A stretch of DNA of 64,000 bases from CAUZIB01 sp963663925 (GCA_965237405.1 OZ250139.1:4464001-4528000); one strand, 5' to 3'; positions 54,141 through 63,101 are shown, counted from the stretch's first letter. The notes: generated by a model not told the origin, from the letters alone. Translations and numbers: made by a program.

Positions 54141-54767
54141 ATGCAGTGGCTCCGCCGTAGCTTGGTTACCGGGTTCGTCGTAGCTGTTCCGCTGGTCATC
54201 AGCCTCGCGGCATTTTTTTGGCTGTTTCAGTTCATCGATGGCGTCATGGGACCTGTCTACACGCGCTGGCTGGGACGAGAGATCCCAGGCCTCGGTCTGT
54301 TCACGCTGCTGGCTGTCGTGCTGCTTATCGGGGTGTTCGCAACGAATGTTCTTGGCAATCGTTTACTCCGCGCGGGCGAAGCCTACTTGCTTCGGCTGCC
54401 CGTGTTCCGTTCGGTTTACGGGCCGGTCAAGCAGCTCGTGGGTGCCTTCTCACCCGATAGCGAGATGGGGTTCAAGAAGGTGGTGTTGCTCGACGACCCG
54501 CGCCGAGGCCTCGTGCTGGGATTTCTGACAAAGGAGTTCGTTCTTGACCGCGGGCATGGTCCCGAGGAGCTGGTGGCGGTCTACGTGCCGACGAATCACA
54601 TCTACTTCGGAGATATCCATGTCTACCCGATCGACGTCGTCACCTATCCCGACCTGAGCGTGCAGGAAGGACTCCAGATTTTCTTAACGGGAGGGATGGC
54701 CATCCCTGAACAGGTCGGGGTACCGGGTAAATCGGGTGCCGAGTGTGACGGGTCGAACCGGTCTTGA
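54141..54767 (+). CDS. DUF502 family membrane protein
   Basis: 208 residues. Two N-terminal membrane helices (about 8-33 and 50-72) are followed by the DUF502 cytoplasmic domain: LPVFRSVYGPVKQLVGAFSPDSEMGFKKVVLLDDPRRG, LGFLTKEFV and AVYVPTNHIYFGDIHVYP. The family is found across bacteria with no firm biochemical role. The C-terminus ends in a variable hydrophilic tail. Start ATG lies after an AT-rich palindrome. It is 50 nt downstream of uppP and 144 nt upstream of hppA; the latter gap contains two TTGACA-like hexamers but no consensus -10 at the right spacing. Confidence 0.88.
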   Translation: MQWLRRSLVTGFVVAVPLVISLAAFFWLFQFIDGVMGPVYTRWLGREIPGLGLFTLLAVVLLIGVFATNVLGNRLLRAGEAYLLRLPVFRSVYGPVKQLVGAFSPDSEMGFKKVVLLDDPRRGLVLGFLTKEFVLDRGHGPEELVAVYVPTNHIYFGDIHVYPIDVVTYPDLSVQEGLQIFLTGGMAIPEQVGVPGKSGAECDGSNRS

Positions 54768-54911
54768 CGTGACGACAACGCATTAAATGATGGCCTAGAC
54801 CGTCCCGGGGTCTTGACAGCGTGAAAAGTGGCTGGTTAAGTTGACAGGTATCTTATCGGATCAAAGTCGCACACGAGTCAAGGCGCCTAGCGTCAACGGA
54901 TAGAGGAGAGA

Positions 54912-57020
54912 ATGAACCAGCAACTGTACTTCGTATTAGGTTTGGGAGCACCAGCAGTCGCGGCCCTATTCAGTGTGTATCTGATTCGAAGAATCAATAG
55001 CTGCGACCCGGGAACCGAGGTCATGCAGCGCATCGCTGCACTCATTCGGGCCGGCGCCATGGCGTTTCTCAAGGCCGAGTACACGGTGTTGGCGGGTTTT
55101 GTCGGCGTCATGTTCCTGATCCTGGTTCTCTTTCTTCCTGAGAACGCGTTCTTGACGGGTGTGAGCTTTTTGGTGGGTGCGTTGCTCTCAGCCTTGGCAG
55201 GCTGGGTAGGCATGCAAACGGCCACCGGTGCCGCGGTTCGCACAACGTTTGCCGCGACGACCAGTTTGGCAGCGGCACTGCGAGTTGCCTTCTCGAGTGG
55301 TGCGGTAATGGGGCTGACGGTTGTCGCTCTGGGAACATCCGGGATCGCGGTGCTGTATTACATATTCGGCGGTCTAGAGGGGAGCGGGGAGAACGCCATC
55401 GAGCAGCTCTTCGGGTTTTCGCTAGGGGCCTCCTCCATCGCTTTGTTCGCCCGCGTAGGCGGCGGCATCTACACGAAAGCGGCCGATGTGGCGGGTGACT
55501 TGTCGGGCAAGGTCGAAGCCGGGATTCCGGAGGACGACCCACGTAACCCCGCGACCATCGCCGACAGCGTCGGCGATAATGTGGGGGATGTTGCTGGAAT
55601 GGGAGCCGACCTCTTCGAGTCGTACGTGGGTAGCATTATTGCGTCGATTGCGCTCGCGTGGGCGCTTGGTGTTCCGACCGCCGCACTCCTGTGGGGCGTC
55701 AACGAGGCCGCGTTCGGACGGGTGCAGGAGGCGCTCGTTCTGTTCCCGATTCTGCTTGCTGGAGTCGGCATTCTCGCGTCCATTCTGGGGACGTTTACCG
55801 TCAACACCGACGATGAGAGCAAGATCGGCGGGGCCCTTCACCGGGGGCTCCTGGTCGCGTCCGCACTCGTGCTCATCGCTGCCGGCGTGCTCGTGGCTAT
55901 GATGGGCATCCCCTTCGAGATCCTGTGGTGCGTGCTTCTCGGTCTGGCGTCGGGGGTCGCCATCGGACAGTGTACCGAGTACTACACCGCCAAGGACAAG
56001 TCCCCCGCACGTCACATCGCGCAGCAGTCTGAGACCGGGCCGGCAACCAACATCATCGCCGGGCTGGGGGTGGGCATGATGTCATGCGGCCTGCCGATCC
56101 TCGTGATCTGCTTGGCGATCTTCTTCAGTTACGCGTTTGCGGAGCTTTACGGTATCGCGATCGCCGCCGTCGGCATGCTGTCGACCCTGGGGATCAGTCT
56201 CGGTGTTGATGCCTATGGGCCGGTCGCCGACAATGCGGGCGGAATCGCTGAAATGAGTAAGTGCGAGCCTTTCGTGCGACAGCGGACGGACGCACTTGAT
56301 GCCGTTGGCAACACCACGGCCGCAATGGGCAAGGGGTTCGCGATCGGCTCGGCGGCCCTCACAGCGCTCGCACTCTTTAGCACGTTCCGGACCAAGGCAG
56401 CCGACGCCGTGGAGCAAGCTGGCGGGTCAGCACAGTTCGACGATCGTCTACTTAGCCTCTCACTTGATAACCCAAATGTACTCATCGGCATGCTGATTGG
56501 CGGCATGCTGCCGTTCATTTTCGCGGCGTTGACGATGAACGCCGTCGGGCGCTCTGCCGCCAAGATGATCGAAGAGGTTCGGCGTCAGTTTAAGGAGATC
56601 ACTGGGTTGATTGAGGGCAAGGCCGAGCCGGATTCTGCACGCTGTGTCGAGATCTCGACCAAGGCGGCGATCAAGGAAATGATCATCCCCGGTCTGCTGG
56701 CTGTTTTCGCGCCGGTTCTGATTGGGTTCCTCTTGGGCGTGTCAGGGCTTGCCGGGCTGCTGGCTGGAGCTCTCGTCACTGGGGTTCTGATGGCTCTGAT
56801 GATGGCCAACGCCGGGGGCGTATGGGATAACGCAAAGAAGTACATTGAAGAAGGACATCACGGCGGAAAGGGCTCTGAGCCTCACAAGGCCGCGGTGATC
56901 GGCGACACTGTTGGGGATCCGTTTAAGGACACCTCCGGACCGAGCCTGAACATCCTCATCAAGCTCATGAGCATCGTGGCAGTGATCTTTGCCCCCTTGG
57001 TGGTTGCCTGGATGGGGTGA
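54912..57020 (+). CDS. hppA: Membrane-bound ion-translocating pyrophosphatase HppA
   Basis: Couples pyrophosphate hydrolysis to cation (H+ or Na+) transport across the inner membrane. 702 residues with about sixteen membrane helices. The catalytic loop ADVAGDLSGKVEAGIPEDDP is near 195, DNVGDVAGMGADLFESY near 225 and GGVWDNAKKYIEEGHHGG near 640, with PHKAAVIGDTVGDPFKDTSGPS at the C-terminus. The sequence AVGNTTAAMGKGFAIG, with Ala where K+-independent enzymes have Lys, suggests the K+-dependent class. Whether it pumps H+ or Na+ is not settled. Start ATG has AGAGGAG just before it. Confidence 0.95.
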   Translation: MNQQLYFVLGLGAPAVAALFSVYLIRRINSCDPGTEVMQRIAALIRAGAMAFLKAEYTVLAGFVGVMFLILVLFLPENAFLTGVSFLVGALLSALAGWVGMQTATGAAVRTTFAATTSLAAALRVAFSSGAVMGLTVVALGTSGIAVLYYIFGGLEGSGENAIEQLFGFSLGASSIALFARVGGGIYTKAADVAGDLSGKVEAGIPEDDPRNPATIADSVGDNVGDVAGMGADLFESYVGSIIASIALAWALGVPTAALLWGVNEAAFGRVQEALVLFPILLAGVGILASILGTFTVNTDDESKIGGALHRGLLVASALVLIAAGVLVAMMGIPFEILWCVLLGLASGVAIGQCTEYYTAKDKSPARHIAQQSETGPATNIIAGLGVGMMSCGLPILVICLAIFFSYAFAELYGIAIAAVGMLSTLGISLGVDAYGPVADNAGGIAEMSKCEPFVRQRTDALDAVGNTTAAMGKGFAIGSAALTALALFSTFRTKAADAVEQAGGSAQFDDRLLSLSLDNPNVLIGMLIGGMLPFIFAALTMNAVGRSAAKMIEEVRRQFKEITGLIEGKAEPDSARCVEISTKAAIKEMIIPGLLAVFAPVLIGFLLGVSGLAGLLAGALVTGVLMALMMANAGGVWDNAKKYIEEGHHGGKGSEPHKAAVIGDTVGDPFKDTSGPSLNILIKLMSIVAVIFAPLVVAWMG

Positions 57021-57069
57021 GAGTCGATTCTTCAGTTTGAGGGCTCTAATCGTTGAGGGCGCATCGGAG

Positions 57070-57124
57070 GCCAAATTCGACTAAGTACTGTCCTAGGGGG
57101 GTGTGTGGTAAAGTCGAATTTGGC
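57070..57124. repeat. 13-bp perfect inverted repeat upstream of the tonB promoter
   Basis: GCCAAATTCGACT (57070-57082) and its reverse complement AGTCGAATTTGGC (57112-57124) flank 29 nt. The right arm ends 18 nt before the -35 hexamer of the tonB promoter. No T-run follows on either strand, so it is not an obvious terminator for hppA. It could be a repressor or activator site, or a transcript-end structure for hppA. Confidence 0.65.
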
Positions 57125-57142
57125 ACGTGTTAATCGACTTCG

Positions 57143-57171
57143 TTGACACCATCTTAGGCCATACATATAAT
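57143..57171 (+). promoter_or_regulatory. Full-consensus sigma-70 promoter for the tonB-exbB-exbD operon
   Basis: TTGACA (57143-57148) and TATAAT (57166-57171) separated by exactly 17 nt: an exact match to the vegetative consensus. The transcription start would be near 57178, leaving a leader of about 45 nt before the tonB ATG at 57224. Confidence 0.9.
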
Positions 57172-57223
57172 CGACCGTCCTAAGGGTTGCTAACGCTCAT
57201 TGCAGCGTGTTAAGGGAGTATCC

Positions 57224-58045
57224 ATGGCCGGCAAATTCGACGTCCGGAAATTGATGGATGTATTTCGCAGCACCGGGTCAAAATCACCCGAGCCAAGTAC
57301 CCCTGCACCCGCCTCAACTGCCGGTCAAATGTTCGGAGAGATCGCGAATCCGACCGTCAGGGTTGGAACGCAGAAGTGGTACACGGTTCCAGTTTCGATT
57401 CTTGTTCATGTGGTGGCGATTGCTACTATCGTAATTGTTCCGTTGATGGCGGTTGATGCCCTGCCGACGCCGGCTTCGATGATGGCATTCGTGGCTGCCC
57501 CGCCCCCGCCTCCGCCTCCGCCTCCGCCTCCGCCTCCGCCGGCAGCTGCGGCACCAGTACCAACCGGACCAATTCTTAATATCGACCCGAACGCGGCTCC
57601 CATCGTAGCGCCGGTAGAGATCGTGCCAGAGCCAGCAGCACCTGTAGGACTCGATTTGCGCTATGTTGGTGGCGTTGAGGGTGGTGTTGTCGGTGGTATC
57701 GCCGGTGGGATCGTAGGCGGTCTTTTGGGCGCGCCGGAGCCTCCTCCGCCGCCCACCGCGCCGGTGCGCGTTGGCGGTAACATCGCGCCCCCGACGAAGA
57801 TTAGGGACGAGGAGCCTCGCTATCCGGAGGTTGCCCGGGCGGCTCGGGTTCAGGGAGTCGTCATTCTCGAGGCGATCATTGGAGTAACCGGAGAGGTCAC
57901 CGATGTGACGGTCCTTCGGTCGGTTGCGCTCCTCGACGAAGCAGCAATGTCGGCCGTGCGTCAATGGCGGTACACGCCCACCACGCTAAACGGCGTTCCC
58001 GTCCCGGTTATCATGACGGTGACCGTGAATTTTACATTGCAGTAG
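57224..58045 (+). CDS. tonB: Energy transducer TonB
   Basis: Transmits the proton motive force from ExbB/ExbD to TonB-dependent outer-membrane receptors. 273 residues. A cytoplasmic N-terminus (about 1-50) is followed by one membrane helix (about 55-77, ILVHVVAIATIVIVPLM), a periplasmic linker with 14 consecutive prolines and a glycine/valine-rich segment (GGVEGGVVGGIAGGIVGG), and the C-terminal TonB domain: EPRYPEVARAARVQGVVILEA and AMSAVRQWRYTPTTLNGVPVPV. Start ATG 57224 with GGGAG just upstream; a TTG eight codons earlier is open. No receptor gene is in this window. Confidence 0.92.
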   Translation: MAGKFDVRKLMDVFRSTGSKSPEPSTPAPASTAGQMFGEIANPTVRVGTQKWYTVPVSILVHVVAIATIVIVPLMAVDALPTPASMMAFVAAPPPPPPPPPPPPPPAAAAPVPTGPILNIDPNAAPIVAPVEIVPEPAAPVGLDLRYVGGVEGGVVGGIAGGIVGGLLGAPEPPPPPTAPVRVGGNIAPPTKIRDEEPRYPEVARAARVQGVVILEAIIGVTGEVTDVTVLRSVALLDEAAMSAVRQWRYTPTTLNGVPVPVIMTVTVNFTLQ

Positions 58046-58113
58046 GTATCGCACTGGGAACAGATACTGAGTTTGTACTTCTTTAGACTAAGAGAACACG
58101 GCCAGGAGGAAAG

Positions 58114-58782
58114 ATGGACTTACTGGAACTTTGGGATCAGATGAGCATACCGGTCAAGCTGTTGATGGGTATCTTGGCAATCATGTCGATGTGGTCGGTC
58201 GGTGTGTTCTTTGAACGCCTCTTTACCTTCACGCAGGCCAACAAGCAGTCGAAGACCTTCGCGCCGAAGGTGGCCAAGCACCTCAAGATTGGAGAGCTGG
58301 AGGCCGCCATCAAGGTATCGCAGTCCGAAGAGTATCGATATAGCCATTTAAGTAAAGTCGTGTTGGCTGGTTTGCAGGAGTACCAGTTTCAGCAGGACGC
58401 CGGCGTCGAGCTCGCCAAAGACGATGTTGTCGACAGCGTCCGACGTGCCATCCAGCGCGCGGCCGCGCTGACGTCAGCCGACCTCAAGAAGGGAATGGGC
58501 GTGCTGGCGACGATCGGGTCGACCGCAGTCTTCGTCGGTCTGCTTGCGACGACACTGGGCGTCATTAACGCCTTCCAGGGCATCGCGACCACGGGATCGG
58601 GCGGTATCGGGGCCGTGTCGGGCGGCATCTCCGAGGCGCTCGTCGGAACGGCCATCGGGCTATTCGTTGCGATCCCAGCCGTTTGGTTCTACAACTTCCT
58701 CACCGGCCACGTCGAATACTTCAATGTGGAGATGGACAACTCGTCGTCCGAGTTGGTCGACTACTTCATCAAGAAAGCCTAG
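58114..58782 (+). CDS. exbB: MotA/TolQ/ExbB proton channel protein
   Basis: Inner-membrane proton channel subunit working with ExbD. 222 residues with three membrane segments at about 15-35, 125-150 and 170-195. The family signature is in GMGVLATIGSTAVFVGLLATTLGVINAF and GGISEALVGTAIGLFVAIPAVWFYN. Good AGGAGG site (58103-58108) before ATG. TolQ is the alternative name; the upstream tonB and two downstream exbD genes favour ExbB. It lies 68 nt after tonB. Confidence 0.93.
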   Translation: MDLLELWDQMSIPVKLLMGILAIMSMWSVGVFFERLFTFTQANKQSKTFAPKVAKHLKIGELEAAIKVSQSEEYRYSHLSKVVLAGLQEYQFQQDAGVELAKDDVVDSVRRAIQRAAALTSADLKKGMGVLATIGSTAVFVGLLATTLGVINAFQGIATTGSGGIGAVSGGISEALVGTAIGLFVAIPAVWFYNFLTGHVEYFNVEMDNSSSELVDYFIKKA

Positions 58783-58836
58783 CTGTAGCAAGTTGGCTCG
58801 CACGACTGTTCGTGACGAGTTCAGGAGGATTCAACC

Positions 58837-59274
58837 ATGGGGATGGTCACTGGCAAGAAGAAAGAGCAGTCCTACAACTCAGAGATCAACGTGACTCCGC
58901 TGTGCGACGTGATGCTGGTGTTGCTCATCATCGTCATGTTGATCGCTCCGCTGCTCCAAGCTGGCGTACCCGTCAATTTGCCGGACTCGAACAACTCCGT
59001 GGAAAAGTTGGACCAAGACGAGCAGACGGTTTTGCACGTCGACGCCCAAGGTCGATTCTTTGTCGACAACATTAGGACCGAACGGAGCCAACTAATGAAC
59101 ACCATTCAGTCTGCGCTCGATCGGAAGTTCGAGCGAATCCTCCTCATTAAGGCTGACAGAATGGCGCGATACTCGGAGGTCATGTCGATGCTTGACCAGC
59201 TTCAACGGGTTGGTATCGAGGACATCGGTCTCATTACCGAGGGTCGGCCGGAAGGGGTCGAAGACGCCGAGTAA
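58837..59274 (+). CDS. exbD: Biopolymer transport protein ExbD (first copy)
   Basis: 145 residues with one membrane helix near 25-45 carrying the ion-conducting aspartate in INVTPLCDVMLVLLIIVMLI, followed by a periplasmic domain with VDAQGRFFVDNIRTE and ILLIKADRMARYSEVMSMLDQLQRVGIEDIGLIT. TolR is a close relative. Preceded by AGGAGG. The N-terminal helix departs from the second copy (CDVMLVLLI versus IDVLLVLIV), so the two are not a recent duplication. Confidence 0.92.
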   Translation: MGMVTGKKKEQSYNSEINVTPLCDVMLVLLIIVMLIAPLLQAGVPVNLPDSNNSVEKLDQDEQTVLHVDAQGRFFVDNIRTERSQLMNTIQSALDRKFERILLIKADRMARYSEVMSMLDQLQRVGIEDIGLITEGRPEGVEDAE

Positions 59275-59286
59275 GAGGGAATCATC

Positions 59287-59748
59287 ATGGCAAAAAAGAA
59301 GCATCACGGCGCAGACTTTGTTGTTGAGGTTGAACGTCCCGAGGAGACTCACGATATCAACATTACGCCGTTCATCGACGTGTTGCTGGTGCTCATCGTC
59401 ATTTTTCTTGCCGCCCTTCCGCTAGGGCAGCGCGGCCTCGATATAAATCTCCCGCTCGAGACCCAGGGCGCGACGGCGGCGGCCGACAACAGCCAAATCG
59501 TGCTCGAGTACACGGCCGACCGTCGAATTACGGTCAACAGCCAGGAGATAGCCCTCGGCTCCCTCGAGGGTCGATTGCGATCCATCTTCGAGACGCGCCG
59601 TAACAAGACGATGTTCATCGCTGGCGCAGGTTCGCTCACCTATGGCGACATCGTTACTGTGATCGACGCGGCCAAGGGTGCGGGTGTTGAGAAGGTCGGG
59701 ATCGTCACCGACGGCATGCGTCAAGCAGCCGGTGCCGCAGTTCTTTAG
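59287..59748 (+). CDS. exbD: Biopolymer transport protein ExbD (second copy)
   Basis: 153 residues, same architecture as its neighbour: a lysine-rich cytoplasmic start (MAKKKHHG), one membrane helix with INITPFIDVLLVLIVIFL, and a periplasmic domain with YTADRRITVNSQEIALGSLEG and TMFIAGAGSLTYGDIVTVIDAAKGAGVEKVGIVTDG. Twelve nucleotides after the first exbD. Two distinct ExbD proteins with one ExbB suggest a heteromeric stator, which is known in several phyla. Confidence 0.92.
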   Translation: MAKKKHHGADFVVEVERPEETHDINITPFIDVLLVLIVIFLAALPLGQRGLDINLPLETQGATAAADNSQIVLEYTADRRITVNSQEIALGSLEGRLRSIFETRRNKTMFIAGAGSLTYGDIVTVIDAAKGAGVEKVGIVTDGMRQAAGAAVL

Positions 59749-59781
59749 TCAGGTTTATCAGGAGAACTGCTCGAGGCTTTT

Positions 59782-60798
59782 ATGTTTATGCAATATAAGA
59801 CCGTCGCGGTGGTGGCTGTCGCCCTAATGGTGACTCCCCTAGCGGGCTGCGGATGGATCGAGTTCTTCGATGAACTTGGGGCTGCCCGGACGTTTAAGGA
59901 TGCCAACCTTCAGTACTCTCGCGGTCGGTACCCTGAGGCGATCGAGCTCTACGAAGAAGTGGTGGTAGTGCTTGATGAGTCGGGCACCGATAGCCAACTC
60001 CTCCAGCAGCTCACAGCGGCGTACTTCTACATTGGCAACTCCTACGACAGCCTGTATCAGCCAAATGTTACAGATCCCGAGAACTTGCACATTTTGGAGG
60101 AGGCGATTCGTTACTATCAGTTGGCCTCCGAGAAGAGTCCGACCCAGTCGTTACGGGACCTGTCGATGCAGTACCTCGTGTCAACGTTTGGTTCCGACAA
60201 GGCGAATGACCCGTCGCGCGCTGAACCCGTGCTTCGAGAGATGATCCTTGAGGATCCGGAGAATTCAGATAACTACTTCCGGCTTGCTCAGCTATATGAG
60301 GAATCTGGTCTGTACCAGGAAGCGACGGCCGTGTATGAAGCGGTCCTAGAATTTCAGGGTAATGACCCGACCGTGCATCAACAGATTGCTGGTTTCTACA
60401 ATCGTGCGGGCGAGTTCGAGCTCACAATGGAGGCGCTTGAGGAGGCTGCAAGACTCGATTCGGATAATCCGGAGGCCTTCTACACGATCTCGACCTATTA
60501 CTGGGAGAAGGCGTTTAAAGATTTTCGGATCACGGATGATCAGAAGTTCGAGTACATCATGCGTGGGATTGATGCAACGGACCGGGCGCTCAATCTTAAC
60601 GATCGCTATCTTGAAGCGCTCGTGTACAAGAACATCCTGCTCCGTCTGCAGGCCAATACGCTTGTTTGCGAAGATACGGACGACACTGTATGTATCGAGG
60701 AACAGGACGGACTCATTGCCCAGGCGGACGAATTGCTTAGCCGCGCCCAGCAACTGCAGAGGGAGCAGCGGGCGCAACCACCACCACCGGCAGCATAG
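59782..60798 (+). CDS. TPR-repeat lipoprotein of the TonB/ExbBD operon
   Basis: 338 residues. Lipoprotein signal with lipobox PLAGC at about 20-24, then at least five tetratricopeptide repeats (QYSRGRYPEAIELYEEVVVVL, ENSDNYFRLAQLYEESGLYQEATAVYEAVLEF, PTVHQQIAGFYNRAGEFELTMEALEEAARLDSDN). Two cysteines lie in LVCEDTDDTVCIEEQ near the C-terminus, possibly a disulfide. It ends in a proline/glutamine tail. It is 33 nt downstream of exbD and upstream of the strong terminator, so it is the last gene of the operon. It may act as a periplasmic scaffold for the ExbBD/TonB complex; this is inference from context. Confidence 0.85.
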   Translation: MFMQYKTVAVVAVALMVTPLAGCGWIEFFDELGAARTFKDANLQYSRGRYPEAIELYEEVVVVLDESGTDSQLLQQLTAAYFYIGNSYDSLYQPNVTDPENLHILEEAIRYYQLASEKSPTQSLRDLSMQYLVSTFGSDKANDPSRAEPVLREMILEDPENSDNYFRLAQLYEESGLYQEATAVYEAVLEFQGNDPTVHQQIAGFYNRAGEFELTMEALEEAARLDSDNPEAFYTISTYYWEKAFKDFRITDDQKFEYIMRGIDATDRALNLNDRYLEALVYKNILLRLQANTLVCEDTDDTVCIEEQDGLIAQADELLSRAQQLQREQRAQPPPPAA

Positions 60799-60821
60799 GC
60801 ACCATCGGGTGACGTCATCCG

Positions 60822-60865
60822 AAGGCCGGCTGTTGCTCGCGCACGAGCAACAGCCGGCCTTTTGT
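60822..60865 (+). terminator. Strong intrinsic terminator of the tonB operon
   Basis: A perfect 18-bp stem, AAGGCCGGCTGTTGCTCG (60822-60839) with its reverse complement at 60844-60861, closed by a 4-nt loop CGCA and running into TTTT. It lies 23 nt after the TPR lipoprotein stop. It also folds identically on the minus strand. Confidence 0.95.
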
Positions 60866-60920
60866 CTTTAGACTGTTCGTCTTTGGATATGATGAAGTCG
60901 ACGCTGCGCGAGAAATTGAC

Positions 60921-63083
60921 ATGATTGGCTTCAACGACCTCGCATCGAAGGCCAGGGGACACAATCCAAAATCCGACACGGAGCTTCTTCGTCGGGCATA
61001 CGATTTCTCAGCGGCGAAGCATGAGGGCCAGCGGCGTCGTTCGGGAGAGGACTACATTACGCACCCGCTCGAAGTGGCCTCGGTCGTCGCGGACATGAAG
61101 CTCGACGACGTTGCGATTACATCGGGGTTACTCCACGACGTCGTGGAAGACACCCTCACGACGATCGACAGCGTCCGAGAGCACTTTGGTTCAGACGTGG
61201 CGCATGTCGTTGATGGTCTCACCAAGATCAGCACGATCCCATTCTCGTCTAGTGAGGAGCGTCAGGCTGAGAATTTCAGAAAGATGCTCTTGGCGATGGT
61301 GGATGACGTCAGAGTCATTCTCGTCAAGTTAGCCGATCGTTTACACAACATGCGGACGCTGGAGCACCTCGACGGCAAGCAGCGGATCGTGATCGCGCAG
61401 GAAACATTAGACATCTATGCACCCATTGCCGGTCGGTTGGGTATGAGCAAGGTCAAGAACGAGCTAGAGGACCTCGCATTTCGCCACCTAGAGCCTGAGT
61501 ACTACGAAACGCTCAGAACGTCAGTGGAAGAACGGAAACGGGAGACTAAGCAGACGGTTGCGGGCCTTCGTGAGACACTTGAAGCCAAGCTGGCCGACGC
61601 GCGCGTTCCGGTCGTGAGCCTGTCTGGACGAATCAAACGGTTGTTTAGCATTCGGGAAAAAGTTCGGCGCCAAATGATTACGTTTGATCAAGTGTACGAT
61701 CTCGTGGCGCTGCGCGTCATCACTGAGTCCGTCAGGGACTGTTACGCCGCGCTGGGTATCATCCACCAAACGTGGGCGCCCGTACCGGGCCGGTTCAAGG
61801 ACTTCGTCGCGATGCCTCGGCCGAACGGGTACCGGTCGCTTCATACGTCGGTGGTCAGCCATCGGGGGTTTCCGTTCGAAGTTCAGATTCGGACGGCAGA
61901 GATGCATCGGGTGGCTGAGGATGGCATCGCAGCACACTGGAAGTACAAGGAGGGTCGCGTTGGGGCAACCGCCGATGAGCAGTACTCCTTGTGGCTTTGC
62001 CAGCTACTTGAGTGGCAGCAGGAAGTGCACGATCCAGGCGAGTTCATTCATAGCCTTAAAGTCGATCTATATCCGGATGAGGTTTACCTGTTTACGCCAA
62101 AGGGAGAGGTGAAGGCCCTGCCCCGTCGCGCTACGCCAGTGGATTTTGCTTACTCCGTGCACACCGACGTCGGCCACATGTGTGTCGGGGCCCGGGTCAA
62201 TAGCAAGATGGTGCCGCTGCGTACTCACCTTGCGAGCGGCGATATCGTTGAGGTCGTGACAGTCAAAGGGCATAAGCCAAGCCGGGATTGGCTCAACTTC
62301 GTCGCTACGACGCGAGCCAGAAATAAAATCAAGCAATTTATTCACGCCGAAGAGAAGTTGCGCGCGGTTGAGCTTGGACGGAAGCTGCTCAACAAGGAGA
62401 TCCGGCGATACGACCTAGGTGCCAAGAAACTCCTGGATAAGGTCCCGCTGGACGATGTTGCGAGCGAGTTTCGGTTGGCCAAGACCGACGATTTGTTGGC
62501 GGCCGTTGGGTACGGGAAGATCTTTCCCCGAACCGTGTTGGAGAAGCTTGTGCCCCAAGATCAGCTACAAGAGAAATCTGGGGGCGCCGCGATCAAGTCG
62601 GTCGTGCGTCGGGTCTTTAGACCGCGCGACGAAAAAATTAAGATTAAAGGATTCGACGATCTGATGGTATTTCGTGCTGGATGCTGTAATCCCATCCGCG
62701 GCGAGAAGATCGTGGGCTTTATCACGCGCGGAAAGGGTGTATCGGTCCATTCTACCGAGTGTCAGAATGTTTTGAACCTGTTTTATGATCCTGAGCGTCG
62801 GATAGAAGTCATCTGGGACAACGTGAGAGGCGACGAGGCGAAGACTTTCACTGTGTGCTTAACGATTCGGGTCGCGGATCGCCGGGGGATCTTGGCTGAT
62901 GTAACGTCGCGAATCGCCGATGTTGACATCAACATGCAGAAAGTCGAGGCGACGGCCAGTGTCGATCAATACGGCCGCATCAGCGTGACGCTCGACATCA
63001 AGGATCTCACCCATCTGAAGCGCGTGATGAAGTTGGTAACGGGTGTGCCGGGCGTGTTGAACGTGGAACGGGTGCTGCGCTAG
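60921..63083 (+). CDS. rel: Bifunctional (p)ppGpp synthetase/hydrolase (RelA/SpoT family)
   Basis: Controls the stringent response. 720 residues in the full long-Rel order: HD hydrolase (about 25-195, ITHPLEVASVVADM, SGLLHDVVEDT, RLHNMRTLEHL), synthetase (about 235-345, RIKRLFSIREKV, YDLVALRVIT, FKDFVAMPRPNGYRSLHTSVV, EVQIRTAEMH), TGS (about 390-450, YLFTPKGEVKALPRRATPVDFAYSVHTDVGH), a zinc-finger/helical part with GCCNPIRGEKIVGFITRGKGVSVH, and a C-terminal ACT domain. The HDxxED motif is complete, so hydrolysis is expected; the residues for synthesis also look intact. Start ATG 60921, about 55 nt after the terminator. Confidence 0.96.
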   Translation: MIGFNDLASKARGHNPKSDTELLRRAYDFSAAKHEGQRRRSGEDYITHPLEVASVVADMKLDDVAITSGLLHDVVEDTLTTIDSVREHFGSDVAHVVDGLTKISTIPFSSSEERQAENFRKMLLAMVDDVRVILVKLADRLHNMRTLEHLDGKQRIVIAQETLDIYAPIAGRLGMSKVKNELEDLAFRHLEPEYYETLRTSVEERKRETKQTVAGLRETLEAKLADARVPVVSLSGRIKRLFSIREKVRRQMITFDQVYDLVALRVITESVRDCYAALGIIHQTWAPVPGRFKDFVAMPRPNGYRSLHTSVVSHRGFPFEVQIRTAEMHRVAEDGIAAHWKYKEGRVGATADEQYSLWLCQLLEWQQEVHDPGEFIHSLKVDLYPDEVYLFTPKGEVKALPRRATPVDFAYSVHTDVGHMCVGARVNSKMVPLRTHLASGDIVEVVTVKGHKPSRDWLNFVATTRARNKIKQFIHAEEKLRAVELGRKLLNKEIRRYDLGAKKLLDKVPLDDVASEFRLAKTDDLLAAVGYGKIFPRTVLEKLVPQDQLQEKSGGAAIKSVVRRVFRPRDEKIKIKGFDDLMVFRAGCCNPIRGEKIVGFITRGKGVSVHSTECQNVLNLFYDPERRIEVIWDNVRGDEAKTFTVCLTIRVADRRGILADVTSRIADVDINMQKVEATASVDQYGRISVTLDIKDLTHLKRVMKLVTGVPGVLNVERVLR

Positions 63084-63101
63084 GTCAGCGAGACACAAGC
63101 A

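Noticed and set aside
54813..54870. Two TTGACA hexamers as an hppA promoter
   Set aside because: Neither has a recognisable -10 at 16-18 nt spacing.
57499..57543. CCGCCT trinucleotide-type repeat that looks like a microsatellite or CRISPR-like tandem
   Set aside because: It encodes the proline run of TonB in frame; short, without spacers.
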